A stretch of DNA of 64,000 nucleotides from Hyphomonas sp. (GCA_016124495.1 WGNP01000008.1:62001-126000), one strand, 5' to 3'; shown: positions 9,264 through 18,854, counted from the stretch's first letter. The notes: generated from the sequence alone by a model not told the origin. Program-made: numbers and translations.

Positions 9264-9626
9264 ATGCCCCGTTCCCGCGCCAAAGTACCCGCTCACGCCC
9301 GCCACAAGAAGATTCTCAAGCAGGCCAAGGGCTTCCGCAACCGCCGCAAGAATACCTTTTCGAACGCCGTCGCCGCAGTCTGGAAAGCTGGCGAATACGC
9401 CTACGTTGGCCGCAAGGTCAAAAAGCGCGAGTTCCGCTCCCTCTGGATCCAACGCATCAACGCCGCCGTTCGCATCCACGACGACGAGCTCACATATTCC
9501 AGCTTTATCAATGGCTTGACCAAGGCCGGCATTGAAGTTGACCGGAAGGTCATGGCCGACCTGGCTGTGCGTGAGCCCGAGGCTTTCGGCGCGCTTGTCG
9601 CCCAAGCCAAATCTGCCCTCGTTTAA
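9264..9626 (+). CDS. rplT: 50S ribosomal protein L20
   Basis: The 120-residue protein is typical L20: [51 protein letters not shown] and a C-terminal [15 protein letters not shown] segment. L20 is needed for early 50S assembly, and in E. coli and Bacillus it represses its own operon. An AGGAGG box precedes the ATG. A small basic protein gene starts 12 bases after its stop, and a strong terminator follows. Confidence 0.97.
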   Translation: MPRSRAKVPAHARHKKILKQAKGFRNRRKNTFSNAVAAVWKAGEYAYVGRKVKKREFRSLWIQRINAAVRIHDDELTYSSFINGLTKAGIEVDRKVMADLAVREPEAFGALVAQAKSALV

Positions 9627-9638
9627 GGAAATCGACAG

Positions 9639-9800
9639 ATGAGCAAGTCCCCCAGCAGCGTTCTCCACCCGAGCAAGAAGCCGCGCGTCAAGCGCCGGAA
9701 TTCCAAGTGGACCGCCAACCTGAGCAAGCGCGCCAATATCGGCATTTTTGGCAACACCAAGAAGGCCCGCAACGCCCGCAAGAAAGCGGCCCGCACGTAA
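9639..9800 (+). CDS. small basic protein in the rplT transcript (53 aa)
   Basis: An ATG at 9639 with AAGGA about 9 bases upstream opens a 53-residue frame, MSKSPSSVLHPSKKPRVKRR and onward, ending KKARNARKKAART. About a third of the residues are Lys or Arg and there are no acidic residues after the start. The protein therefore probably binds RNA or the ribosome. It lies 12 bases after rplT and before the shared terminator, so it is co-transcribed with L35 and L20. I do not recognise the family and assign no function. Confidence 0.7.
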   Translation: MSKSPSSVLHPSKKPRVKRRNSKWTANLSKRANIGIFGNTKKARNARKKAART

Positions 9801-9839
9801 TCTGATGGCGCCGTCTGGCCCTGCGCCAGCGACAGAATT

Positions 9840-9878
9840 AAGCCTTCCGATGACCCTCGGGTCACGGGAGGCTTTTTT
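9840..9878 (+). terminator. intrinsic terminator of rpmI-rplT
   Basis: The stem AAGCCTTCCG (9840-9849) pairs with CGGGAGGCTT (9865-9874), with an inner TGACCC/GGGTCA helix and six T residues at its end. It is about 40 bases after the small basic protein gene. Its right arm also supplies the GGGAGG that could serve as ribosome site for an ATG at 9880. Confidence 0.88.
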
Positions 9879-9977
9879 CATGGGGGCATCGAAGCTGAGC
9901 GGAGCATTGCGGATCGGCCTGGGCGTCAGCCTCGTCGTGTTCGTGCTTGCGGCCAGCTGCAGCTGCAGCTGTGGCGG

Positions 9978-10871
9978 GTGGCGCGCAATTCCGGCAAGCT
10001 GAAACGCTACTGGCTGCAGCTTCCGGCCGACTTTGCCGTGCAGCTGGTCCTCGTCTCAGTCCTTTATCTGGTCGGCTTCGGCCTCCACGCGCTCGTCAGC
10101 GGCCAAGCGGGCGCGGCGCCGTTCGCGGCGGGCGATGCGATCTGGCCACTCGCCATCGGCGCGGTAACCTCGATGCTCGGCGTCTATGTCGACCGGATCG
10201 AAGGGAGGCCCTCGACCTACTTTCCAGCCTGGATTAGCGGCAGGGACGTGCCAGCCGGGCAGAGCGCCCGGGACGACATCCGGCTTCTGCCAGAGCCGGT
10301 AACCTTGCAATCCTTCTTCACCGCGCCCGCAGACACCGTGTCGGCCACGGAGCATGAGGCGGCGGCCTGGGCGGATGCCTATTCGGCGCTCACTGAAGGC
10401 CTCAGCGAGGACGACATCACCCGGGCCGAAGCGCGCCTTGGCCGGGCGCTGCCGGACCTGCTGATTGCGCTCTACCGCCAGCAGAATGGCGGCTCGGTGG
10501 CGGGCCTCTGCATTCCGCTGCCGGATCGCACCGCGCCGACCCGGTACGACCTGGTGATCCTGCCCTTCGGCGGCCATAACGACCTGGTACCGGCCGAGAG
10601 CCTGCGCAGGGTGTGGGACACCGTCACCGACTATGCCGATCCGGCCACCCCCGAGGATGCTGCACAGTTCCCGGACGGCGCGAAGGCGATGATCGTGCTG
10701 GCCCAGTGGTACCGGGAAACCCTGTTTCTCGACTATAACCAGCCGGGCGCCCCGCGGGTCGGCTATACAGATTTCGACCGCTATGATGTCAACGGAAACC
10801 GCGACGCCATCACCTGGTGGAAGAACTTTGAGACTTTCTTTGCCGCCTTGCGCCATTACGAGCTGGCGTGA
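9978..10871 (+). CDS. SMI1/KNR4 family membrane protein, N-terminus probably frameshifted
   Basis: The frame from a GTG at 9978 gives 297 residues. A membrane segment follows the start (FAVQLVLVSVLYLVGFGLHAL), then another (IWPLAIGAVTSMLGVYV), then an SMI1/KNR4 fold with LSEDDITRAEARLGRALPDLLIALYRQQNGG and a C-terminal WWKNFETFFAAL. SMI1/KNR4 proteins include immunity proteins of contact-dependent toxins and other partners. No ribosome site precedes the GTG. In another frame an ATG at 9880 with GGGAGG upstream encodes a membrane helix (GLGVSLVVFVLAA) that runs into a CAGCTG repeat. A one-base shift there would restore a longer protein. No toxin gene is adjacent. Confidence 0.65.
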   Translation: MARNSGKLKRYWLQLPADFAVQLVLVSVLYLVGFGLHALVSGQAGAAPFAAGDAIWPLAIGAVTSMLGVYVDRIEGRPSTYFPAWISGRDVPAGQSARDDIRLLPEPVTLQSFFTAPADTVSATEHEAAAWADAYSALTEGLSEDDITRAEARLGRALPDLLIALYRQQNGGSVAGLCIPLPDRTAPTRYDLVILPFGGHNDLVPAESLRRVWDTVTDYADPATPEDAAQFPDGAKAMIVLAQWYRETLFLDYNQPGAPRVGYTDFDRYDVNGNRDAITWWKNFETFFAALRHYELA

Positions 10872-10946
10872 CCCGCGATTCTGGCGGGTTGGCGCGGGCA
10901 CAAGAGGCCGCTAAACAGCGCGCTGGTTTTCCGGAAGGGTCTGCAC

Positions 10947-12023
10947 TTGTCCGACATTACATCCATCGAGCAGGAAGCGCTGGCCGCCGTTCAGGCCGCC
11001 GCCAGCCTTGACGCGCTGGACGCGGTACGCGTCGCCGAACTCGGCAAGAAAGGCCGCGTCTCCGGCCTGATGGGCACGCTCGGCGCCATGGCCCCCGAAG
11101 AGCGCAGGGAAAAGGGCCCGGCGCTCAACGCGCTGAAGGTGCGGATCGAAGACGCCGTGCGGGCGCGCAAGGGCGCGCTGGAGGCCGTTGCGCTCGAGGC
11201 TCAGCTCAAGCGCGAGACCGTGGACCTCACGTTGCCTGCCGCCCCGCTGGCCGGGGAAGGGGCGCTGCATCCGGTGATGCAGGTGTTCGAGGAGATCGCG
11301 GCGATCTTCGGCGATATGGGATTCCGCGTCGCCGAAGGCCCGGATATCGAGGACGACTGGCACAATTTCACGGCGCTCAACTTCCCGGAAGGCCATCCGG
11401 CGCGCGAAACGCATGACACCTTCTTCCTGAAGCCGGGCGACAACGCGCTGCCGAAAGTGCTCCGTACCCATACGAGCCCGGTGCAGGTGCGTACCATGAT
11501 GAGCGAGAAGCCGCCGATCCGCATCCTTGTGCCGGGCCGCGTGTTTCGTAATGACTGGGACGCGACCCACACGCCGATGTTCCACCAGGTGGAAGGCCTC
11601 GTTATCGAGGAAGGCATTCACATGGGCCACCTCAAGGGCTGCCTTGTTGATTTCGTCAAAGCCTTCTTCGAGGTCGACAATGTCGTCGCCCGGTTCCGTC
11701 CGCATTTCTTTCCGTTCACTGAGCCTTCGGCCGAGATGGACGTGCAATGCCAGCGCTCCGGCGGCGTTGTGGAAGTCGGCAAGGGTACCGACTGGCTGGA
11801 AGTTCTCGGCTGCGGCATGGTCCACCCCAATGTGCTGCGAAATTGCGGGCTTGATCCGGCTGTCCACCAGGGCTTCGCTTTCGGCATGGGCGTCGACCGT
11901 CTCGCCATGCTGAAGTACGGCATGCCGGACCTGCGTCCGTATTTCGAAGCGGACCCTCAATGGACGCGCCATTACGGCTTTTCGCCCTGGCTTACACCGT
12001 CCGTGAGCGGAGGGTTATCGTGA
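10947..12023 (+). CDS. pheS: phenylalanine-tRNA ligase alpha subunit
   Basis: The 358-residue protein is PheS: an N-terminal coiled coil, then class II motifs [30 protein letters not shown] (motif 2 region), [20 protein letters not shown] and a C-terminal [18 protein letters not shown] (motif 3). With PheT it forms the alpha2beta2 enzyme charging tRNA-Phe in the cytoplasm. The start is a TTG at 10947 with GGAAGGG about 7 bases upstream. Its stop overlaps the start of an ASCH gene inserted before pheT. Confidence 0.97.
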   Translation: MSDITSIEQEALAAVQAAASLDALDAVRVAELGKKGRVSGLMGTLGAMAPEERREKGPALNALKVRIEDAVRARKGALEAVALEAQLKRETVDLTLPAAPLAGEGALHPVMQVFEEIAAIFGDMGFRVAEGPDIEDDWHNFTALNFPEGHPARETHDTFFLKPGDNALPKVLRTHTSPVQVRTMMSEKPPIRILVPGRVFRNDWDATHTPMFHQVEGLVIEEGIHMGHLKGCLVDFVKAFFEVDNVVARFRPHFFPFTEPSAEMDVQCQRSGGVVEVGKGTDWLEVLGCGMVHPNVLRNCGLDPAVHQGFAFGMGVDRLAMLKYGMPDLRPYFEADPQWTRHYGFSPWLTPSVSGGLS

Positions 12024-12493
12024 CAACCCCGGCCGATTGGCGCAAGATGAAACAATTACGGTTCGGTGACAGTCCGGAACTGTCCGGCCGGCTGGTCGCG
12101 CAGGTGATTGCCGGTGTGAAGACAGCGACCTGTTCGGCGGCCTCCGAAGTGCTTGAGACATGTGTCGGCGAGCAGCAGGTTGTGCTGTCTGGCGGCGGCG
12201 TGCCGGTAGCGGTCATCGGGACGCTGACGCTGGAGGTCCTTCCCCTTGCCGACGTCACCCCCGCGCAGGCGGCGCTGGAAGGCGATCTCAGCCATTCGTA
12301 CTGGCGCAATGCACACACGGATTACTTCACGCGTGAGGGCGCCTGTGCGCCGGCCATGCAGGTCATCTTCGAGACCTTCCGCATGGTGAAAACGCTCGGC
12401 GCTGCATCTGCGGCGCACCCCAATGAACACGTTCAGGCGGAACGCGCGCAAGCGCACGCGGCGGGCTATACAGCTCTTGGAGAAGTTGCATGA
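12020..12493 (+). CDS. ASCH domain protein inserted between pheS and pheT
   Basis: The 157-residue protein has an ASCH (PUA-like) fold signature: residues from [20 protein letters not shown] through [27 protein letters not shown] and the [14 protein letters not shown] helix. ASCH proteins are predicted RNA-binding or nucleotide-processing proteins (for example YqfB amidohydrolase). The GTG start has GGAGGG 6 bases upstream and overlaps the pheS stop by four bases. The stop overlaps the pheT ATG by four bases, so all three are translationally coupled. The role in the operon is unknown. Confidence 0.85.
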   Translation: MTTPADWRKMKQLRFGDSPELSGRLVAQVIAGVKTATCSAASEVLETCVGEQQVVLSGGGVPVAVIGTLTLEVLPLADVTPAQAALEGDLSHSYWRNAHTDYFTREGACAPAMQVIFETFRMVKTLGAASAAHPNEHVQAERAQAHAAGYTALGEVA

Positions 12494-14883
12494 AATTCAC
12501 TCTCTCCTGGCTGACCGATCATCTCGTTACCAAAGCCTCGCTCGATGAAATCCTCGGATTCATGGGCAAGGCCGGTCTTGAGGTCGAGCACGTTACGGAC
12601 CCGAAGAAGGCGCTGGCGCCGTTCACGGTCTGCAAGGTGCTGGAAGCCGAGCCTCATCCGCAGGCGGACAAGCTGCGCGTCTGCAAGGTCGAGACGATCG
12701 ACGGGATCAGGCAGATCGTCTGCGGCGCGCCGAACGCGCGGGCCGGGATGACGGCAATCTATGCGCCGCTCGGCACATGGATTCCGGGGCTCAACATGGC
12801 GCTCGACAAGAAACCGCGCGCCATCCGCGGCGTCGAGAGCCATGGCATGATGTGCTCCTCGCGCGAGCTGGAAACCGGTGATGACCATGACGGGATCATC
12901 GATCTCAGCGGCGATTACGCGGTCGGCATGCCCGCGGCCGAAGCGCTCGGCGCGAGCGATGCCGTGATCGACTTCGAAGTGACGCCGAACCGCCCGGACT
13001 GGCTGGGCGTGCAGGGTATCGCGCGCGATCTCGCGGCGGCCGGCGCGGGCCGCTTCCTGCGCAATGACGCGAAGAAAGTGCCGGGCAACGGCGATTGCCC
13101 GGTCGATATCAAGCTGGAAGCGCCTGAAGCCTGCCCGATGTTTGCCGGCGCTCTGGTACGCGGCGTCACCAATGGCCCGTCGCCGGACTGGATGCAGGCG
13201 CGCCTCAAGGCGGCCGGCCTGCAGCCGCGCTCGCTGCTGGTCGACATCACTAACTATATCTCGCTGGACCGCGCACGCCCGTTGCACGTCTACGACGCAG
13301 CGAAGCTCTCCGGCGCGGTGGTGGCGCGGCTCGGCAAGCCCGGTGAAAAGCTTGAAGCGCTTGACGGCAAGACCTATCCGGTCACGGAAGAAATGTGTGT
13401 CATAGCCGATGCCTCCGGCGTTATCGGCCTCGGCGGTATCATGGGCGGGATGTCCACGGCGGTCTCCGCCGAGACGACCGATGTATTCATCGAGAGCGCC
13501 TGGTTCGATCCGCTGCGCACCGCGCGCACCGGCCGCGTCACCGGCATCCATTCGGATGCCCGCTACCGGTTCGAGCGCGGCGTGGATCCGCAAAGCTGCG
13601 TGGACGGACTGAATCTCGCCCTCGCGCTGATCCTTGAGTATGGCGGCGGCGCAGCGACCAAGGCTCGGATTGCAGGCTCGATCTCGGCGCGCACGCAGAA
13701 GGTGACCTTCTACCGCGGCGATATCGAACGCCTGACCGGCCTGACCGTGAAGCCGGCCGAGACGAAGCGCATCCTGAAGGATCTCGAGTTCGACATCGAG
13801 GATGCCGGCGATGCCTGGTACCTGATGCCGCCTTCGCACCGGTTTGATATTGACCGCTCGGCGGACATTGTCGAGGAGATCGCCCGGCTGGTGGGCTATG
13901 ACCAGCTGCCGACGACCTCGCTGCCGATGTCTGCGGGTATGAAGCAGGGCGTGGCCTACACGCGTCAGACGCGCGTCGCGATGGCCCGCCGGGCGATGGC
14001 CGCACGCGGCTTCCTTGAGGCGGTGACCTGGAGCTTCATGGCGAAGGAACATGCCGGCCTCTTCGGCAAGATCGACGAGGCGCTGACAGTGGCGAACCCG
14101 GTCGCCAGCGAACTCAATTACATGCGCCCCACGGCGCTCGCAAACCTCGCACAGGCCGCGCAACGCGCTGCCAACCGGGGCGAGCGCAGCATCCGGCTGT
14201 TCGAGGCCGGGCCGATTTATCTGGGCGATGGCCCCAAAGATCAGCGTACGGTCATTGCCGGTCTCGTGCAGCCTTCGGCGCAGCGCCACTGGCAAGGCGG
14301 CGTGCAGCCCTATGACGCGTTCGCCGCAAAGGCGGATCTGTTCGCGCTGCTCGCCGCGCTCGGTCAGCCGGGCGAGAAGTTCCAGATCGGCGCGGCGACG
14401 CAGCCGCACTGGCACCCCGGCCAGTCGGCGAGCCTCAAGCTCGGCCCGAAGATGACGGTGGCCAATTTCGGCGCGCTGCATCCGGGCGTGCTGAAGACCC
14501 TGGATGTCGATGGTCCGGTCTATGCGTTCGAGCTTAACCTCAATGCGTTGCCGGTGATGAAGGCAAAGTCTACCAAGACCAAGCCTGTTCTGGAGCGCGC
14601 GGACCTGACGCCGATCCGGCGCGACCTCGCCTTCGTGGTGGATGCGGCGGTCGCGGCGGGCGAACTCGTCAAGCATGCTCAGGGTGCCGAGAAACTGCTG
14701 GTGTCGAAGGTGGACGTGTTCGACGTCTACCAGGGGCAAGGCGTCCCAGAGGGCAAGAAGTCGGTGGCGTTCGAGGTGACTATCCAGCCGCGCGAGGCTC
14801 TGAAGGATGACCAGATCCAGACGATCATGGACCGGATCATTGCTTCCGTGGCAAAAGGGACGGGCGGGGTACTGCGCGGATAG
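12490..14883 (+). CDS. pheT: phenylalanine-tRNA ligase beta subunit
   Basis: The 797-residue protein is full-length PheT. It contains the N-terminal tRNA-binding OB domain (VCKVLEAEPHPQADKLRVCKV), the B3/B4 editing domain (LLVDITNYISLDRARPLHVYD), the B5 DNA-binding-like domain, a catalytic-like core and the C-terminal ferredoxin-fold anticodon domain (RRDLAFVVDAAV...). It pairs with PheS and removes mis-charged Tyr. Its ATG overlaps the stop of the ASCH gene. The next gene on the same strand starts 26 bases after its stop. Confidence 0.97.
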   Translation: MKFTLSWLTDHLVTKASLDEILGFMGKAGLEVEHVTDPKKALAPFTVCKVLEAEPHPQADKLRVCKVETIDGIRQIVCGAPNARAGMTAIYAPLGTWIPGLNMALDKKPRAIRGVESHGMMCSSRELETGDDHDGIIDLSGDYAVGMPAAEALGASDAVIDFEVTPNRPDWLGVQGIARDLAAAGAGRFLRNDAKKVPGNGDCPVDIKLEAPEACPMFAGALVRGVTNGPSPDWMQARLKAAGLQPRSLLVDITNYISLDRARPLHVYDAAKLSGAVVARLGKPGEKLEALDGKTYPVTEEMCVIADASGVIGLGGIMGGMSTAVSAETTDVFIESAWFDPLRTARTGRVTGIHSDARYRFERGVDPQSCVDGLNLALALILEYGGGAATKARIAGSISARTQKVTFYRGDIERLTGLTVKPAETKRILKDLEFDIEDAGDAWYLMPPSHRFDIDRSADIVEEIARLVGYDQLPTTSLPMSAGMKQGVAYTRQTRVAMARRAMAARGFLEAVTWSFMAKEHAGLFGKIDEALTVANPVASELNYMRPTALANLAQAAQRAANRGERSIRLFEAGPIYLGDGPKDQRTVIAGLVQPSAQRHWQGGVQPYDAFAAKADLFALLAALGQPGEKFQIGAATQPHWHPGQSASLKLGPKMTVANFGALHPGVLKTLDVDGPVYAFELNLNALPVMKAKSTKTKPVLERADLTPIRRDLAFVVDAAVAAGELVKHAQGAEKLLVSKVDVFDVYQGQGVPEGKKSVAFEVTIQPREALKDDQIQTIMDRIIASVAKGTGGVLRG

Positions 14884-14909
14884 CGCGCGGGCGCCGACAA
14901 GGGGGCCGC

Positions 14910-15683
14910 ATGGGATTGAAGCAGTCGCTCTACCAGCAGCTGGTGCCGGAGGCGCGGGCGTCCGGCATTTCGAAGCTGAACCTGTTCATCGTTGGCGTCG
15001 TACTCGCCTCCTTCCTGTTCCTCGCGCTGGAGACGGAGCCGGTGCTGAACACCGATCCGCGCTGGATGCTGGCGTTCCACCTGTTCAACATCTCGGTGCT
15101 CGTGATCTTCACGATCGAGTATATAGGGCGGGTCTGGGTGGCGGGCGTCGATCCACAATACCGGGGCTTTCGCGGCCGGCTCAAATACGTGACGCGGTTT
15201 TATCCGATTGCAGACTTTCTTGCCTTCGGGCCGGAGCTGATCGTGATGGCGATGGGGGGCGGCGGGTCGCTGCTCGTCCTGCGCGTGCTGCGTCTGGCGC
15301 GGCTTATCAAGATTGCCCGTTTCGTTCCGGCCTTCGATGCGCTGGGCGCGGCGCTTCGGCGGTCAAGTTCGCAGCTGCTCACCAGCCTCGCGGTGGCGCT
15401 GGCGCTGGTCTATGTCGCGGCGGTGCTCCTCTATTTCGTCGAGGGTGTCGGCGGCGCGCAGCAGGACACGTTTGCCTCTATTCCGCGCGCCATCTGGTGG
15501 GCGGTCGCCACGCTGACCACTGTGGGCTATGGGGATGTGTATCCGGTTACACCGCTCGGGCGATTCTTTGCGGCGATCATCGCGATTGCGGGGATCGGCG
15601 TGGTGGCGCTGCCGGCGGGCGTCTTTGCCAGCGCTTTTTCGGATGAACTCAGGGAACGCCGCGAGCGGGGAACAAGCCTATGA
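14910..15683 (+). CDS. voltage-gated potassium channel family protein
   Basis: The 257-residue protein has six predicted membrane helices. An S4-like helix carries regularly spaced positive residues (RVLRLARLIKIARF, about residues 126-139), and the pore holds the selectivity filter TTVGYGD near residue 207. Length and order match prokaryotic Kv channels such as KvAP. It sits in the inner membrane and conducts K+. The stop overlaps the dapB start in an ATGA, so the channel and dapB are coupled, although no functional link is known. Confidence 0.9.
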   Translation: MGLKQSLYQQLVPEARASGISKLNLFIVGVVLASFLFLALETEPVLNTDPRWMLAFHLFNISVLVIFTIEYIGRVWVAGVDPQYRGFRGRLKYVTRFYPIADFLAFGPELIVMAMGGGGSLLVLRVLRLARLIKIARFVPAFDALGAALRRSSSQLLTSLAVALALVYVAAVLLYFVEGVGGAQQDTFASIPRAIWWAVATLTTVGYGDVYPVTPLGRFFAAIIAIAGIGVVALPAGVFASAFSDELRERRERGTSL

Positions 15684-16498
15684 CACAGCTGAAAATCGCG
15701 GTTGCCGGTGTCGCAGGCCGGATGGGGCGGCAGCTGGCGGCGATGGCGATCGACCGGGGCCATGCGCTCACGGGTGGCAGCGAGGTCGCGGCGGCGGGCG
15801 TGTTCGATGAGGATATTGGTGTGCTCGCCGGGCGCCGGGCGCTGGGTCTCTGGCCGTCACCGGATGTGGCCGAGGCTGCCGCCGGGGCGGACGTCTGGAT
15901 CGATTTTACCCGGCCTGCAGCGACCCTCGCCGCGCTGGGCGCGCTGCGGGGCACCTCCGTGCGGACCGTGGTGATCGGCACGACGGGCTTCGAGGCGGAC
16001 CAGGAAATCGTCATCGAGGCGGCGTCAGACCGGTTCGCGATCGTCAAGGCGGGCAACTTCTCGGTGGGCGTTAACCTGCTACAGGCCCTGACCCGGCTTG
16101 CAGCATCGCGTCTCGGCGCTGACTGGGATATCGAGATCCTGGAATCGCATCACCGGCTGAAAGTGGACGCGCCCTCGGGCACTGCGCTGATGCTGGGAGA
16201 GGCCGCAGCCGAAGGGCGCGGCAAGCCGCTGAAGGAGATCCTGGCGAAGCCGTATCTCGGTCCGGACGCGCCCCGGAAAGAAGGCGAGATCGGCATGGCG
16301 GTACGCCGCGCCGGGGGTATCTATGGTGAACACGAGGTGATGTTTGCCTCGCCGCGCCAAGTGCTGCGCCTGTCGCATATGGCATTGGACCGTGCTGTGT
16401 TCGCCGAAGGCGCCGTGCAGGCTGCCGCCTGGGCAGCGGCTCAGCCGCCCGGACTTTACGGCATGGATGATGTGTTGGGTCTCGGCCACACCGGTTGA
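15680..16498 (+). CDS. dapB: 4-hydroxy-tetrahydrodipicolinate reductase
   Basis: The 272-residue enzyme shows the NAD(P)-binding loop VAGVAGRMGRQLAAMA, IDFTRPAATLA, VVIGTTGF and the catalytic signature ILESHHRLKVDAPSGTALML near residues 153-172, ending with RVLRLSHMALDRAVFA-like sequence. It reduces hydroxytetrahydrodipicolinate to tetrahydrodipicolinate in the diaminopimelate/lysine pathway and so feeds peptidoglycan. The start overlaps the upstream channel gene by four bases. Confidence 0.96.
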   Translation: MTQLKIAVAGVAGRMGRQLAAMAIDRGHALTGGSEVAAAGVFDEDIGVLAGRRALGLWPSPDVAEAAAGADVWIDFTRPAATLAALGALRGTSVRTVVIGTTGFEADQEIVIEAASDRFAIVKAGNFSVGVNLLQALTRLAASRLGADWDIEILESHHRLKVDAPSGTALMLGEAAAEGRGKPLKEILAKPYLGPDAPRKEGEIGMAVRRAGGIYGEHEVMFASPRQVLRLSHMALDRAVFAEGAVQAAAWAAAQPPGLYGMDDVLGLGHTG

Positions 16499-16596
16499 GG
16501 AAAGCGCGCCCTTGTCGGCGGAATGCGCCTTGACGCGCCGCAGCATCGTGCCAACGTGACGCTTCTGTTAAGTGAAACCAACCGTTCCGAAGGCAC

Positions 16597-17007
16597 ATGA
16601 TCGGCATCGTGGTCGTCAGCCATGGCAAACTCGCGCACGAGCTCGTTGCGGCCGCGGAACACGTGGTCGGCCGGCTCTGGCGAACGCGTTCCGTCTCCAT
16701 CGACGCGGACGAAGACCTCGATATCAAGCGCGAAGCGATCCTCGAAGCCGTTAAAGCCTGCGATGCCGGACGCGGCGTGATAGTACTGACCGACATGTTT
16801 GGTGGCACGCCGTCGAACTTGGTGCTCTCGCTGCGCAGCCGCGCGCGAATGGAAATCGTCTCGGGTGCAAACCTCCCGATGCTGATCAAGCTGGCCCAGA
16901 CGCGGGATAACCTTTCGCTTGAGGAATGCGCTCAGGACGCTGCTGAAGGCGGACGCAAGTACATCACCATCGCCTCCGACATTCTCGCGAAGCTGCCGTC
17001 CTGCTGA
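16597..17007 (+). CDS. PTS EIIA component, mannose (EIIA-Man) family
   Basis: The 136-residue protein starts MIGIVVVSHGKLAHELV, with His10 in the phosphorylated VVSHG position of EIIA-Man. It continues with IVLTDMFGGTPSNL and ANLPMLIKLA, both family hallmarks. In alphaproteobacteria such stand-alone EIIA proteins belong to the regulatory nitrogen-type PTS rather than to sugar uptake. No EIIB, EIIC or permease is nearby. Its stop shares a base with the HPr start, so they form an operon. The 98 bases before the start hold no recognised gene. Confidence 0.92.
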   Translation: MIGIVVVSHGKLAHELVAAAEHVVGRLWRTRSVSIDADEDLDIKREAILEAVKACDAGRGVIVLTDMFGGTPSNLVLSLRSRARMEIVSGANLPMLIKLAQTRDNLSLEECAQDAAEGGRKYITIASDILAKLPSC

Positions 17008-17294
17008 TGTCTGATCCTTTTCCGGCCGCGCGGCGTGCGACCATCGTCAATCGCAAGGGGCTTCACGCCCGTGCCTCTGCCAAGCTCGCCAAACTCGCTG
17101 CCGAATATGACGCCCAGGTCTTCGTCACGCACGAGTCCGAGACGGCAGATGCCCGCTCGATCATGGATCTGCTGATGCTCGTCGCGCACGCGGGCTGTAT
17201 CGTCGAGATCAAGGGCAGGGGCGCGCAGGCGGACGAGGCGGTGACCGCCATTGCCCGCCTGATCGATGAAGGCTTCGGCGAGAACGACGGCTGA
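17007..17294 (+). CDS. HPr family phosphocarrier protein
   Basis: The 95-residue protein has the HPr active site NRKGLHARASAKLAKLAAEY with phosphorylatable His21, and the Ser-46-equivalent region ADARSIMDLLML. It carries phosphate from EI to EIIA proteins. A kinase/phosphorylase (HprK) usually acts on that serine in alphaproteobacteria, but it is not in the window. The ATG overlaps the EIIA stop by one base. It ends only three bases from the convergent leuA. Confidence 0.94.
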   Translation: MSDPFPAARRATIVNRKGLHARASAKLAKLAAEYDAQVFVTHESETADARSIMDLLMLVAHAGCIVEIKGRGAQADEAVTAIARLIDEGFGENDG

Positions 17295-17297
17295 AGG

Positions 17298-18854
17298 TCA
17301 GGCCGCTTTGCGCTTCGCCTTGCGCACTTCGTACTTGTTGAGCGCGTGCAGGTAGGCCTTCGCACTGGCCACCAGTGTATCGGGGTCCGACGAGCGGCCG
17401 GTCGCCATGATACCATCCCCGTTGAGACGCACCGACACGGTCGCCTGTGCGTCGGTGCCGCCGGTCACGGCATGTACCTGATAGAGCTCCAGCACGGCCT
17501 GGTGCGGCACGATCTGGCGGATGGCGTTGAACACCGCATCGACAGGGCCATTGCCGCGCGCGATCGCGTACTTCTCCTCGCCGTCGACGACGAGATCGAT
17601 TTCCGCCGTCTGCGGACCATCCGTGCCAGCTACGACACGCAGGCGCTTGAACCCGATCCGTTCGCCTTCGGCGGCCAGTTGCTCGTCCACCAGCGCGATG
17701 ATGTCGTCATCGAACACGTGCTTCTTGCGGTCGGCAAGATCCTTGAAGCGCTTGAACGCATCGTTCAGCGCTTCGCCCTCGATGAAATAGCCCATCGATT
17801 CCAGTTTGTCGCGGAACGCGTTGCGGCCCGACAGCTTACCCATCACCAGTGAGGTTTTCGCGACGCCGACATCTTCCGGCTTCATGATCTCATAGGTCTC
17901 GGCATTCTTCAGCATACCGTCCTGGTGGATGCCGCTCTCATGCGCAAAGGCGTTCTTGCCGACGATGGCCTTGTTGTACTGGACCGGGAAACCGGTGATG
18001 CGGCTGACCATCGCCGAAGCGCGGGCGAGGTAGCTTGTGTCGATCGCCGTCTCGTACGGCAGCGTGTCGCCGCGTACTTTCATGGCCATCACGACTTCTT
18101 CCAGCGCCGCGTTGCCGGCGCGCTCGCCGAGGCCGTTGATCGTGCACTCTATCTGGCGCGCGCCGTTGGACATGCCTGCCAACGAATTTGCCACCGCGAG
18201 GCCAAGGTCGTTGTGGCAGTGCGTGGACCAGATCACCTTGTCCGAATTAGGAATGTTTTCGATCAGTCTGCGGATCAAGGCGCCGTACTCGTCCGGGTGG
18301 GAATAGCCGACGGTGTCCGGCACGTTTATGGTCGTCGCGCCCGACGCGATGGCGGCATCGATGCATTTGCACAGGAAGTCGAACTCGGTGCGGGTTGCGT
18401 CTTCCGCGCTCCATTCGACATCGTCCACAAGATTGCGTGCCTGGCTGACCGAGCGGCCGACAGCTTCGAGCACGGCGTTCGGGCCCATCTTCAGCTTGTG
18501 CTTCATGTGCACGGGGCTGGTGGAGATGAAGGTGTGGATGCGCGGGCGAGCGGCCTTGCGCACCGCTTCTGCGCAGCGGTCGATATCTGCAGGCGTCGAG
18601 CGGGCGAGGCCGCAGATGACGGCGCGTTTCGACTGGGCGGCAATGGCACTCACAGCGGTGAAGTCACCCTCGGAGGCAGCCGGGAACCCTGCCTCGATGA
18701 TATCCACGCCCATTTCTTCGAGCAGGTTGCCGAGTTCCAGCTTTTCATTGTGCGTCATCGAGGCGCCGGGCGATTGCTCACCGTCGCGCATGGTCGTGTC
18801 AAAGATGAAGACGCGGGGTTTCGTCGCGGGTTTCGCGGTGGTTTTCGAGGTCAT
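17298..18854 (-). CDS. leuA: 2-isopropylmalate synthase
   Basis: The 518-residue enzyme contains the DmpG/HMGL barrel with [18 protein letters not shown] (residues about 16-33), the metal ligands in [30 protein letters not shown], and a C-terminal regulatory LeuA domain. It condenses acetyl-CoA with 2-oxoisovalerate, the first committed step of leucine synthesis, and is usually feedback-inhibited by leucine through the C-terminal domain. It lies behind a leader with a Leu-rich peptide and alternative hairpins, so transcription attenuation is expected. No strong ribosome site precedes the ATG. Confidence 0.97.
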   Translation of the reverse strand: MTSKTTAKPATKPRVFIFDTTMRDGEQSPGASMTHNEKLELGNLLEEMGVDIIEAGFPAASEGDFTAVSAIAAQSKRAVICGLARSTPADIDRCAEAVRKAARPRIHTFISTSPVHMKHKLKMGPNAVLEAVGRSVSQARNLVDDVEWSAEDATRTEFDFLCKCIDAAIASGATTINVPDTVGYSHPDEYGALIRRLIENIPNSDKVIWSTHCHNDLGLAVANSLAGMSNGARQIECTINGLGERAGNAALEEVVMAMKVRGDTLPYETAIDTSYLARASAMVSRITGFPVQYNKAIVGKNAFAHESGIHQDGMLKNAETYEIMKPEDVGVAKTSLVMGKLSGRNAFRDKLESMGYFIEGEALNDAFKRFKDLADRKKHVFDDDIIALVDEQLAAEGERIGFKRLRVVAGTDGPQTAEIDLVVDGEEKYAIARGNGPVDAVFNAIRQIVPHQAVLELYQVHAVTGGTDAQATVSVRLNGDGIMATGRSSDPDTLVASAKAYLHALNKYEVRKAKRKAA

